NCBI GenBank assembly: GCA_018699075.1 | Contig: JABIPV010000181.1 | Location: 1 to 8,224 of the forward strand | Origin: Kordiimonadaceae bacterium | GTDB taxonomy: Bacteria; Pseudomonadota; Alphaproteobacteria; Sphingomonadales; Emcibacteraceae | Length of the DNA: 8,224 nt | Direction: 5' to 3' | Part shown: positions 1-7,023 of the stretch, in pieces | How positions within the stretch are numbered: position 1 is the stretch's first letter | Layout: each line of letters starts with the position of its first letter | Translations under genes and position numbers: made by a program | Notes under the pieces: generated by a model | Told to the model about the DNA's origin: nothing | The model's input: the letters and a program-made list of their open reading frames with translations, nothing else | Databases searched by the model: none

Positions 1-302
1 AGATGTTCGGTCCAATTTTGACCATTGATGTATTCTATCTTAAATCCAATTTTCTCTGCTATCAGATTAAGATAATCAATCGATAAACCTGTTGCTTTTC
101 CATCCACAGTAAAATCAATCGGTGCCCAGTCCATAGCACTGGTAGAACGAATGACGGGATGTTCTGCAAGCCATTGTTGTTCTTCTTCAGTTAATTGAGC
201 CTCTTGAGCTGAGACACTTGCTGAGAGTGAAAAGAATGACAAGAAGAACGTTGTTATAAAAGTATAGCAATGAACATTGTTATTTAAGAAATAATTCAAC
301 AA
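1..302 (-). CDS. Periplasmic solute-binding (SBP_bac_3-like) sensor domain protein, N-terminal part, cut by window edge
   Basis: Only the first 100 codons are present; the gene runs off the left edge. The reading frame opens after a TAA with two tandem TTG codons (302-300 and 299-297). No ATG precedes the signal peptide, so a TTG start is chosen. AAGG sits about 8 nt upstream of the first TTG and acts as the ribosome binding site. Residues 1-32 form a Sec signal peptide with a Phe/Leu/Ser-rich core and likely cleavage after SVSA. The mature part has LTEEEQQWLAEHPVIR, then DWAPIDF, DGKATGLSIDYLNLIAEKIG and an INGQNW stretch. This is the usual start of family-3 solute-binding domains used as Venus-flytrap sensors in BvgS-like histidine kinases and GGDEF proteins. 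Whether a kinase, cyclase or nothing follows cannot be seen. The domain type is fairly sure; the full product is unknown. Confidence 0.8.
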   Translation of the reverse strand, partial: MLNYFLNNNVHCYTFITTFFLSFFSLSASVSAQEAQLTEEEQQWLAEHPVIRSTSAMDWAPIDFTVDGKATGLSIDYLNLIAEKIGFKIEYINGQNWTEH

Positions 303-316
303 TTAAAGGACCTTAT

Positions 317-352
317 AAAAGTATTTAATTTATATATTAATTTAATACTTTT
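317..352. repeat. 36-bp near-perfect palindrome over the -10 region of the sensor gene
   Basis: Arms at 317-330 (AAAAGTATTTAATT) and 339-352 (AATTTAATACTTTT) pair with one mismatch around an 8-bp AT-rich centre that is itself nearly palindromic. The palindrome covers the predicted -10 and transcription start of the leftward gene, so an operator is the simplest reading. It could instead be a weak terminator for the upstream sulfatase, but the stem has very few G-C pairs and no strong U tract. Confidence 0.5.
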
Positions 353-363
353 AATTTAGTCAA
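334..363 (-). promoter_or_regulatory. Predicted sigma-70 promoter for the solute-binding sensor gene
   Basis: On the minus strand TTGACT (363-358) is followed after an 18-bp spacer by TAATAT (339-334). The predicted start of transcription is near 327, which leaves a leader of about 25 nt containing the AAGG ribosome binding site before the TTG start at 302. The -35 matches the consensus at 5 of 6 positions and the -10 at 4 of 6. The surroundings are very AT-rich, so chance matches are possible. Confidence 0.45.
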
Positions 364-414
364 AAACTGTTAATAAGTTCTAAATTTGAAGGGTATTTCA
401 AGTATCTGCCGTAT

Positions 415-2553
415 TTAATTTAATTTCTTTAGTAAGATATTTTTGAAATCTATTGGATGGCTTTCTGCCTGTAAGGCAATGAACCCATTTTTGAGGGCAC
501 TTTTTTCCTTTGTATAGTCGGTTGAATCTTCTTCACCCGGTATAATTTGAGGCTTTTGAAATTCATAAACCAGTTCACCATTAATGAAATGTTTGATGCT
601 TTCATCACCGAGAACTTCGATTTCTAAATTCACCCATTGATCGCCATGGTATGTTTTGGACGTTGAGTTGTAGCAATGCTCGCTCATTAAAACACCATCT
701 ATATGAAAATCAGTACCGGGTGTGCAGATGTTTCCTGTCTGACGTTCGCCTTGACGTGGTCCAGGGCCATTGCCTAATCCGCCAAGAGTTTGTGCTTCTA
801 GTGAGGCGGGAAAATCTTGATCAAAATACATGGTGTCTGGGTCTTGGCTATGGTACATGACGCCGCTGTTCCTGTTGTTCCATTCTTCAGACTCTGCTGT
901 TTGTTCGCCCGTAAAGCGGTAATCAAATTTTAGACGGTAATGAGAAAGATCTTCTTTATAGAAAATGTGGGCATAAGCATCATCAAATGTTGTGTAGTTA
1001 TCATATACCACCCGCATCATGTTGTCTTCAACCCGGAAAGTATCGCGAAAATTAACGTTTATATTTTGACCGGAAAACTTTATGGTCCAGTCGTCTAAGT
1101 TTTTACCATTGAAAATAGACACCCATTTATTTTTAGCCTGTTCAATGTAGGTAGACAACAAAGGGTCATCTTGTTTTTCCATCCATTCTAATAAGGCTCT
1201 TCTTTTCTCAGCTATTTGGTTTTCATATGCAAGATCATTAATTAAGTTATTAAGTGCGTCGGGGTCATTTTTAAAATCATAAAACTCTTCAGGAACCCGG
1301 TGACTGTAAAATTCGACACGTTGGGCAATTTGAGGATCTGTTTTTGCGGCCTCAACCATGGCCGCCCATGTTAATCCTTCTTGGGCTTCATTTTTAAATT
1401 CAGTTTTTCCATCTGACCAGCCATTGAAAATATATCCGTACTGTTTGTCTTGCACGGCACGTATTGGATATTTGTTATTGGCAGATGTAACGTGAAAAGT
1501 GGTAAATACAAGGTCGCGGTTTTGTTGTGGTTGACCATTAAGGACGGGTAAAAAAGAACGGCCGCTTAATTTTTTAGGTTTGGTAATTCCTGTGGCATCT
1601 AATATGGTTGGTAAAAAATCAATGGAAGATATTAAATGTGTATCATCAACTTTACCTGCGGTAATTACATTGGGCCAGCGCACTATCCAAGGTGTTTTAG
1701 TACTGTTTAGATAGGCATTTGTTTTGGCGTAAGGCAGCGCCATTCCGTTATCAGAAAGGAACATGACAATCGTATTATCATCTACGCCTTCTGATTTTAT
1801 AACGTCTAATATTGCCCCAACTGTATCATCTAATCTTTTCACCGAATTATGGTATTCGGTTATTTCCTGTCGCACATCGGTTAAGTCAGGTAGGAAGCCT
1901 GGGACCACTACTTCTTTAGGCTTATATTCTCTTGATGGATCAGGAACGGTTATGTCGGGCCAGACTTGTTGTTGCTGGGCGCTGTTGGCGAAAGGGCGGT
2001 GCGGATCCATGGAATTGGCCATTAAATAAAATGGCTGGCCGTTCTTTTTTGCATTTTGAATAACGGTCTTTGCTTCCTGCGCATATTTTACCGCATTTCT
2101 GCCCATTCCCATTTCCTCGGTTTCGAAATCCTTTTTATAATTCCACGGGGTGTTTTCTTTGGGTGAAGAATGAACTTCTTTTGCTAGCACCGCCGTATAA
2201 TATCCCGCATCATTAAGCAGAGTAACTATGGAGGGGATATCTTTGTTTGTATGATAAAAACCTTCTATTCCTGATTGATAAGGATAAAGCCCGGTAGCAA
2301 GTACTCCTCGTGATGGCTGACAAACTGCAATGGTTACGTGGGCGTTATTAAAACGCAGACCTTCGGCAGCCAACTGATCGATATTGGGTGTAATATCATC
2401 TACGGTCCCCGCATACGCGCCAACCGTATTCCAGCTTAAATCATCGGCGGTGATTAACAGTATATTTAAGGGATTTTCTTGTGCGGTTGATTGTGAAAAC
2501 AATAAAGAAAATAAATTTAAAACTAAAAATAATTTGGTGATTATAATTTTCAT
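415..2553 (-). CDS. Secreted S1-family sulfatase with C-terminal DUF1080 (3-keto-disaccharide hydrolase-like) domain
   Basis: This 712-residue exported enzyme is predicted to hydrolyse sulfate esters (or an N-sulfate) on a carbohydrate. Residues 1-24 are a Sec signal peptide ending STAQ. The sulfatase domain (about 28-460) has the metal-binding ADD pair (Asp37, Asp38) and the maturation motif CQPSR with Cys78, the residue converted to formylglycine. It also has Lys125/His128, His184 in DPHRPF, Asp268-Asn269 in SDNG and Lys286. All expected active-site positions are present. Residues 477-712 (VSIFNGKNLDDW to the end) form a DUF1080/PF06439 domain, a LamG-like fold now linked to 3-keto-glycoside cleavage, making the protein longer than a plain S1 sulfatase. 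The CQPSR plus DPHRPF pattern recalls heparan N-sulfatase-like subfamilies, but the substrate is not readable. ATG with AAGG 9 nt upstream supports the start. It is transcribed divergently from the MBL-GH116 operon. No maturase gene is in view. Confidence 0.93.
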   Translation of the reverse strand: MKIIITKLFLVLNLFSLLFSQSTAQENPLNILLITADDLSWNTVGAYAGTVDDITPNIDQLAAEGLRFNNAHVTIAVCQPSRGVLATGLYPYQSGIEGFYHTNKDIPSIVTLLNDAGYYTAVLAKEVHSSPKENTPWNYKKDFETEEMGMGRNAVKYAQEAKTVIQNAKKNGQPFYLMANSMDPHRPFANSAQQQQVWPDITVPDPSREYKPKEVVVPGFLPDLTDVRQEITEYHNSVKRLDDTVGAILDVIKSEGVDDNTIVMFLSDNGMALPYAKTNAYLNSTKTPWIVRWPNVITAGKVDDTHLISSIDFLPTILDATGITKPKKLSGRSFLPVLNGQPQQNRDLVFTTFHVTSANNKYPIRAVQDKQYGYIFNGWSDGKTEFKNEAQEGLTWAAMVEAAKTDPQIAQRVEFYSHRVPEEFYDFKNDPDALNNLINDLAYENQIAEKRRALLEWMEKQDDPLLSTYIEQAKNKWVSIFNGKNLDDWTIKFSGQNINVNFRDTFRVEDNMMRVVYDNYTTFDDAYAHIFYKEDLSHYRLKFDYRFTGEQTAESEEWNNRNSGVMYHSQDPDTMYFDQDFPASLEAQTLGGLGNGPGPRQGERQTGNICTPGTDFHIDGVLMSEHCYNSTSKTYHGDQWVNLEIEVLGDESIKHFINGELVYEFQKPQIIPGEEDSTDYTKEKSALKNGFIALQAESHPIDFKNILLKKLN

Positions 2554-2630
2554 TTATTATGACCTTGCATGACTAATATTAATTCCATAGCATATAGAAT
2601 ATCATCAAAAAAAATTAGGGATACTGAAAT
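2554..2630. promoter_or_regulatory. Divergent promoter/operator region between the sulfatase and the MBL-GH116 operon
   Basis: Both flanking genes start from this 77-bp gap, so it must carry control signals for both directions. A 19-bp dyad at 2582-2600 has the form ATTC-n-ATA-nnn-TAT-n-GAAT, with 7 of 9 paired positions complementary, a typical size for a dimeric regulator site. AT-rich -10-like hexamers (TATAGA, TAGAAT on plus; TAATAT on minus) occur here, but none has a well-spaced -35, so exact promoters are not assigned. Ribosome sites AAGG (minus) and AGGGA (plus) flank the gap. Confidence 0.5.
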
Positions 2631-3665
2631 ATGAAAATCTTGAAGAATGCTTTATGTATGGTCGCTATTTTTTCTCTGCAAAGCGTAACGTCAATTGCAC
2701 AAGAAAATCCGGTTTCTGTTGATAATGATACCATGAAAATTACCTTTCTGGGAACGGGGGCCCCAAGACCCTCTACTGAGCGGTATGGACCGAGCATTTT
2801 GGTAGAGGCCGGTGATCACAAAATTCTCGTAGATGCAGGGCCAGGAATGCGGGAGCGCTTATTTGAAGCAGGCGGCTTTGAGGCTATTTCAGGTGTTGAT
2901 CATGTGCTTGTTACCCATCTACATTTTGACCATACGGTGAGCGTTTCCAGTGTGTGGCTAAGTGGATGGCTTTTTGGTCGTCGGGTGCCACTGCATATTC
3001 AAGGGCCCGTTGGCATTAAAGATATGATGGAAAATATTGAACGCGCATATCAATGGGATGTTGATTACCGGATTATGGTTGGGGTGCCAAAAGAAGGTAC
3101 GGAACTTATCGTCGATGAAGTGTCGGATGGGGTCATTTTTGATGAAGGCGGTCTTAAAATAACAGCATTTCAGGTCGAACATATGCCAATTAATATCGAA
3201 ACCGGTAATGTGCTTGGCCTTCGCGGTGAAACAATAGGGTTCCGCATGGATTATAAGGGGCATTCTGTTCTCTTTTCAGGGGACACGCGTTCGACAGAAA
3301 AAAGTGAGATTAATCAAGTTGGTAAAGGTGTGGATTTACTAATTCATGAAGTGCAGGTTCCATCTCCGGGCGCTACAGCGGAAGCCAACCTTGCGAATGT
3401 CAGTATGTCCGTTCATTCAACCCCTGAACAAGTGGGTCATGTGTTTGAAAAAGCTAAACCAAAAATGGGCGTTTATTCACATATTATTCCCCCCGGAACA
3501 ACAGCGGAAGATTTAGTAAAAGGCACGCGTCCTTATTATAAAGGTCCGTTAACAGTGGCACATGATTTTATGGAAATTACCTTGAAAGGTGACGAAATTA
3601 TAGTCGGGGAACGAGTTAAACAAAGTGACGGAAAATTTGAAGATTCAAACGTTCTTGCAAAATAA
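2631..3665 (+). CDS. Exported MBL-fold metallo-hydrolase (RNase Z/AtsA-arylsulfatase-like)
   Basis: This 344-residue protein has a Sec signal peptide (1-24, SIAQ end) followed by a metallo-beta-lactamase fold. The FLGTGAPRPS strand-loop (39-48) and the THLHFDH zinc motif (His96, His98, Asp100, His101) are clear. Further ligand candidates are His184 (QVEHMP), Asp218 (SGDT) and His284 (YSHII), with HSTP at 262-265. This is the layout of the RNase Z-like branch, which includes AtsA-type zinc arylsulfatases. A signal peptide makes tRNA processing very unlikely, so an extracytoplasmic hydrolase acting on a phosphate- or sulfate-ester is inferred. The neighbouring sulfatase supports, but does not prove, a sulfatase role. 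AGGGA 9 nt before the ATG supports the start. It is the first gene of a plus-strand operon, 29 bp before the GH116 gene. Confidence 0.88.
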   Translation: MKILKNALCMVAIFSLQSVTSIAQENPVSVDNDTMKITFLGTGAPRPSTERYGPSILVEAGDHKILVDAGPGMRERLFEAGGFEAISGVDHVLVTHLHFDHTVSVSSVWLSGWLFGRRVPLHIQGPVGIKDMMENIERAYQWDVDYRIMVGVPKEGTELIVDEVSDGVIFDEGGLKITAFQVEHMPINIETGNVLGLRGETIGFRMDYKGHSVLFSGDTRSTEKSEINQVGKGVDLLIHEVQVPSPGATAEANLANVSMSVHSTPEQVGHVFEKAKPKMGVYSHIIPPGTTAEDLVKGTRPYYKGPLTVAHDFMEITLKGDEIIVGERVKQSDGKFEDSNVLAK

Positions 3666-3694
3666 TATGAGCTTACAAAATAAAGAGAGAGTTT

Positions 3695-6466
3695 ATGTCG
3701 GATAAAAAATGCTGCGGTGGACCAGAACTTAACAGGAGAGATGTATTTGCAGGATTAGGGGTTGGATTAGCATCTTTATCCGTGATGAGAAATATGCCTG
3801 TTATGGCGGGGCCTTTTTCGAAAGACGCTGTCGAGCCTATTCCGCTAGATAAAAAGCTGAATGCAGATTGGGTTAAGTCACTTTATCAACGTGGTGCGCC
3901 AACAACTTATTCCGGTTGGGATGAGCTTAAATATATTGGTATGCCCATCAGTGGGATTGGAACTGGCAGTGTTTATATTGGCGGTGACGGTAAATTATGG
4001 TGTTGGGATATTTTTAACGAACATCATGAAGGAGTGGTGCCAAAAACAGATTTAAATCCTGATATAGTCAATCCACATAATGCACGCGTACGGGAACGTG
4101 ATGGTTCAAATTATATTTCCCCTTCTGAACAAGAAAGCCCTTGGCATTTTGAGCAAGGTTTCGCGGTTAATATTAAAACAGATAAGGGTCATGAACGGCG
4201 CACGCTTGATCGCCACGGATTTGATAATATAACGTTTAAAGGTCAAGCGCCGATTGCCGATGTAAAGTACTCGGATAAAAATACTGACTTAGAAGTGCGG
4301 TTGGAAGCCATGACACCGTATATTCCACTTGATACGGATAGATCAAGCTATCCAGCGACGATCATGAAATATCGCCTTACCAATACGGGTAATAAATCAT
4401 TATCAGTATCAGTGGAAGGTTGGAGCGAAAACCCAGGACTTAAAACCCAAGGTCACCGTAATGATGCTACACTTTTAAATGAAACATTTGAGGATGATAA
4501 TGGTGTGGGGTTTTTTGGTAGTACTGTTATCAGAGAAGACAGTCCGCCAGCAGGATATCCACCAATGGATAGTTTGCCGGATTATGGTTCAATAGCGCTA
4601 TATTGCTGTGATATGGATGCCGTTGCGACAGCAACATCGTTTTTAAACGGGGCAGAAAACCGTGATATCGAACAATCTATTATTAGTGATATTCGTTCTT
4701 CTTCAATTGCAGGAGTTAGTCGTGACATTGAATTAGCCGCGGGTAAAAGTCATGAAGTTTCTTTTATTATTGCGTGGCATTATCCAAATGTAAATCTGCT
4801 CGCCCTGACATGGGCTGATGTTGATAGCGGGGCGTTTGAGCAGGCAAAGACTAAACGCTGGTACGCGTCTAAATATAAAGATGCAAAATCGGTGGTGCTT
4901 GATGTTGCTGAAAATCTTGAAGAATTAACAAGATTAACAAGGTTATGGCGTGATAATTGGTATGATAGTACGCTTCCTCATTGGCTTTTGGAACGTTCAA
5001 TTATTCCGACCAATGCACTTCAAACCAATACGGCGTACCGATTTGAAGATGGTCGTTTTTGGGCCTGGGAAGGGGTGGGGTGTTGTCCTGGAACCTGTAC
5101 TCATGTTTGGCATTACGCACAAGCCGTAGGCCGGTTGTTCCCTGATCTTGAAAGAGACCTGCGTGAGAGGACTGATTATGGCCTTGGGTTTCATGAAAAT
5201 GGAGCCATAAATTTCCGTGGCGATGTTAACGGGGAACATGCAACAGACGGTCAAGCGGGGGTAATTTTAAGAACTTACCGTGAGCATCAAATGAGCAGCG
5301 ATGATGCATTTTTACGTCGTGTATATCCCAATGCTAAAAAGGCTTTGGAATTTCTAATATCCCAAGATGCACAGGGCGGTGAACCAACGGGCATCACCAA
5401 AGGTGAACAGCATAATACGTTAGATGCGGAGTGGTACGGTAAAGTGCCCGTATTGGCGTCACTTTATCTTGCGGCACTTAGGGCCGGCGAAGAAATGGCA
5501 AAAGTTGTTGGAGATGGGGATTTTGCCCAATATTGCCAAGATATCCATTCTAAGGGCGAAGCGAATATTGCGGAGTTGTTTGATGAAAATTATGGCTTTT
5601 ATATTCAAGAAGAAGATCCTAAATATCCCGATGCAATTGGTGTTGGGATTGGCTGTTATATTGATCAAACAATGGGACAGTGGTGGGCGAACCAATTAGG
5701 ATTGGGGCGTCTTTATGATGGTGCCAATATTCGCAAAGCACTGGCAAGTTTATGGGATTATAATTTTGTTCCTGATATGGGAATATTAAGGGAGTCGATA
5801 ACGGACCCAAAATTAAGGGGGCGTCCATATGCAATTGCAGGTGATGCAGGTTTGGTAATGTGTACTTGGCCAAAAGGAGGGCGCGATAGCGATTGGGAAA
5901 AGCATTGGCAATATGGTTATTTTAATGAATGTATGACGGGCTTTGAATATGAAGCAGCTGGGCATATGGTTTGGGAAAGTGACGTGCAGCCAGATTTGCT
6001 GGTAAAAGGACTTGCCATTAGCCGTTCAATCCATGACCGTTATCATGCAGGGATGAGAAACCCTTATAATGAAATTGAATGTTCGGATCATTATGCGCGG
6101 GCGATGGCATCTTACGGAGTGTTTCTTGCTGCAGGTGGTTTTGAATATGATGGACCGAAAGGGCATATTGGCTTTAAGCCACGTATGACAGACGATGGTC
6201 ATTATAAGTCGGCCTTTACCAGCGCAAATGGTTGGGGAAGTTTTCAGCAGAAATCTTCGAAAGATGGTTTTACGGCGTCAATTGATTTGGCTCACGGCGA
6301 ACTTAAATTAAAGACGCTGGCATTAAGGGCGAATGGGTATGAGAATGTTAAGACTTCTCACGGTACTGCAAGCCTTAACCGTGACGGTGAAGATGTCATT
6401 CTAACATTTGATCAAGCCAAGCTTTTAAAAGCAGGTGAAACATTAAAAATACAATTGCAAACGTAG
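3695..6466 (+). CDS. GH116-family (GBA2/DUF608-type) glycoside hydrolase with Tat-like signal
   Basis: This 923-residue protein is a predicted retaining beta-glycosidase. The N terminus has LNRRDVFAGLG and a hydrophobic stretch to about residue 40, a Tat-like signal. The N-terminal beta-sandwich domain of GH116 spans roughly 75-370 (IGMPISGIGTGSVYIGGDGK onward), and the alpha/alpha-barrel catalytic domain about 420-830. By alignment from memory with TxGH116 (Glu441/Asp593) and human GBA2, Glu459 in FWAWEG is the nucleophile and Asp577 in NTLDAEW the acid/base. Glu793 and Arg802 have the spacing of the sugar-binding Glu/Arg pair. The nucleophile is followed by CCPGTCTHVW, a Cys-rich form I associate with bacterial DUF608 proteins rather than GBA2. 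Known GH116 activities include beta-glucosidase, beta-xylosidase and N-acetylglucosaminidase, so the sugar is open. An AGAGAGAG purine tract precedes the ATG. It is the middle gene of the operon. Confidence 0.9.
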   Translation: MSDKKCCGGPELNRRDVFAGLGVGLASLSVMRNMPVMAGPFSKDAVEPIPLDKKLNADWVKSLYQRGAPTTYSGWDELKYIGMPISGIGTGSVYIGGDGKLWCWDIFNEHHEGVVPKTDLNPDIVNPHNARVRERDGSNYISPSEQESPWHFEQGFAVNIKTDKGHERRTLDRHGFDNITFKGQAPIADVKYSDKNTDLEVRLEAMTPYIPLDTDRSSYPATIMKYRLTNTGNKSLSVSVEGWSENPGLKTQGHRNDATLLNETFEDDNGVGFFGSTVIREDSPPAGYPPMDSLPDYGSIALYCCDMDAVATATSFLNGAENRDIEQSIISDIRSSSIAGVSRDIELAAGKSHEVSFIIAWHYPNVNLLALTWADVDSGAFEQAKTKRWYASKYKDAKSVVLDVAENLEELTRLTRLWRDNWYDSTLPHWLLERSIIPTNALQTNTAYRFEDGRFWAWEGVGCCPGTCTHVWHYAQAVGRLFPDLERDLRERTDYGLGFHENGAINFRGDVNGEHATDGQAGVILRTYREHQMSSDDAFLRRVYPNAKKALEFLISQDAQGGEPTGITKGEQHNTLDAEWYGKVPVLASLYLAALRAGEEMAKVVGDGDFAQYCQDIHSKGEANIAELFDENYGFYIQEEDPKYPDAIGVGIGCYIDQTMGQWWANQLGLGRLYDGANIRKALASLWDYNFVPDMGILRESITDPKLRGRPYAIAGDAGLVMCTWPKGGRDSDWEKHWQYGYFNECMTGFEYEAAGHMVWESDVQPDLLVKGLAISRSIHDRYHAGMRNPYNEIECSDHYARAMASYGVFLAAGGFEYDGPKGHIGFKPRMTDDGHYKSAFTSANGWGSFQQKSSKDGFTASIDLAHGELKLKTLALRANGYENVKTSHGTASLNRDGEDVILTFDQAKLLKAGETLKIQLQT

Positions 6467-6476
6467 GAATAAACTT

Positions 6477-7019
6477 ATGAATATAATTTATATAATGATC
6501 GCACTGATGATGGGAACCATAGTTTCTGCTCAAGCGCAGGATAACCAAAGTCGTAACTGGCAAGACATTTTAGAAGAAAGCTTACCAGTTTTAGGGCATA
6601 GAAATTTTATCGTTATTGCAGATTCTGCTTACCCCCAACAAAGCAATCCCGGCATTAAAACGGTATACACCGGTGCGGGTCAGCTGGAAGTGGTGGAGAA
6701 GGTTATTAACGCCGTTGAAAAGGCGGACCATGTCAGTGGTACGATCTATGTGGACCAAGAACTTAATTTTGTGCCGGAGGAGAATGCACCAGGAATTGAT
6801 AAATACCGAACCGATTTAAATAACATTCTTGGTAATAAAAATGTTCTGAGGTTACCCCATATTGATATTATTAATAAGCTCGATCAAAGTAGTGATCTAT
6901 TTAATGTTCTTATCTTGAAGACGGATTTAACAATTCCCTATACGTCTGTTTTTATTGAGCTTGGAGCAGGATACTGGAATGATCAAGCCGAAGCAGAATT
7001 AAGAGAAAGTATGAAATAG
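6477..7019 (+). CDS. Exported RbsD/FucU-like sugar mutarotase
   Basis: This 180-residue protein starts with a Sec signal (about 1-20, IVSAQA). The rest resembles the RbsD/FucU fold. LPVLGH at 36-41 is followed by IVIADSAYP, so His41 and Asp49 lie 8 residues apart, exactly as His20 and Asp28 do in E. coli D-ribose pyranase (LGHTDTLVVCDAG). Near the C terminus IPYTSVFIELGAGYW matches the PYxNxxxxxGV segment with its conserved Tyr (Tyr155). The family interconverts pyranose/furanose or alpha/beta forms of ribose or fucose and is normally cytoplasmic, so the signal peptide is unusual. The gene begins 10 bp after the GH116 stop, and its TAGGAA ribosome site overlaps that stop codon, so the two are translationally linked. 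The inferred role is to equilibrate the sugar released by the GH116 enzyme. Family assignment is by motif only. Confidence 0.72.
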   Translation: MNIIYIMIALMMGTIVSAQAQDNQSRNWQDILEESLPVLGHRNFIVIADSAYPQQSNPGIKTVYTGAGQLEVVEKVINAVEKADHVSGTIYVDQELNFVPEENAPGIDKYRTDLNNILGNKNVLRLPHIDIINKLDQSSDLFNVLILKTDLTIPYTSVFIELGAGYWNDQAEAELRESMK

Positions 7020-7023
7020 GCCA

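Larger units (their letters stand above)
303..414. other. Intergenic gap between the sulfatase and the sensor gene
   Basis: This 112-bp AT-rich gap holds the promoter and palindrome listed separately. A small inverted repeat TTGAA/TTCAA (386-390 and 397-401) lies just past the sulfatase stop, but it is too short and lacks a T tract, so no convincing terminator is seen. The presence of its own promoter suggests the sensor gene can be transcribed independently of the sulfatase. Confidence 0.5.

Noticed and set aside
317..352. Palindrome as a rho-independent terminator of the sulfatase gene
   Set aside because: The arms are almost all A-T and no run of T follows a GC-rich stem. It overlaps a promoter-like sequence instead, so an operator is preferred, though not proven.
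2384..2572. Plus-strand open frame overlapping the sulfatase start
   Set aside because: It is antisense to the signal peptide and N terminus of a well-supported sulfatase, has no ribosome site and no recognisable protein features. The other short frames inside the sulfatase and GH116 genes are rejected for the same reasons.
2631..3665. MBL protein as a true RNase Z
   Set aside because: It has a clear Sec signal peptide and lies in a glycoside-degradation operon, so a tRNA 3'-processing role in the cytoplasm is not plausible.
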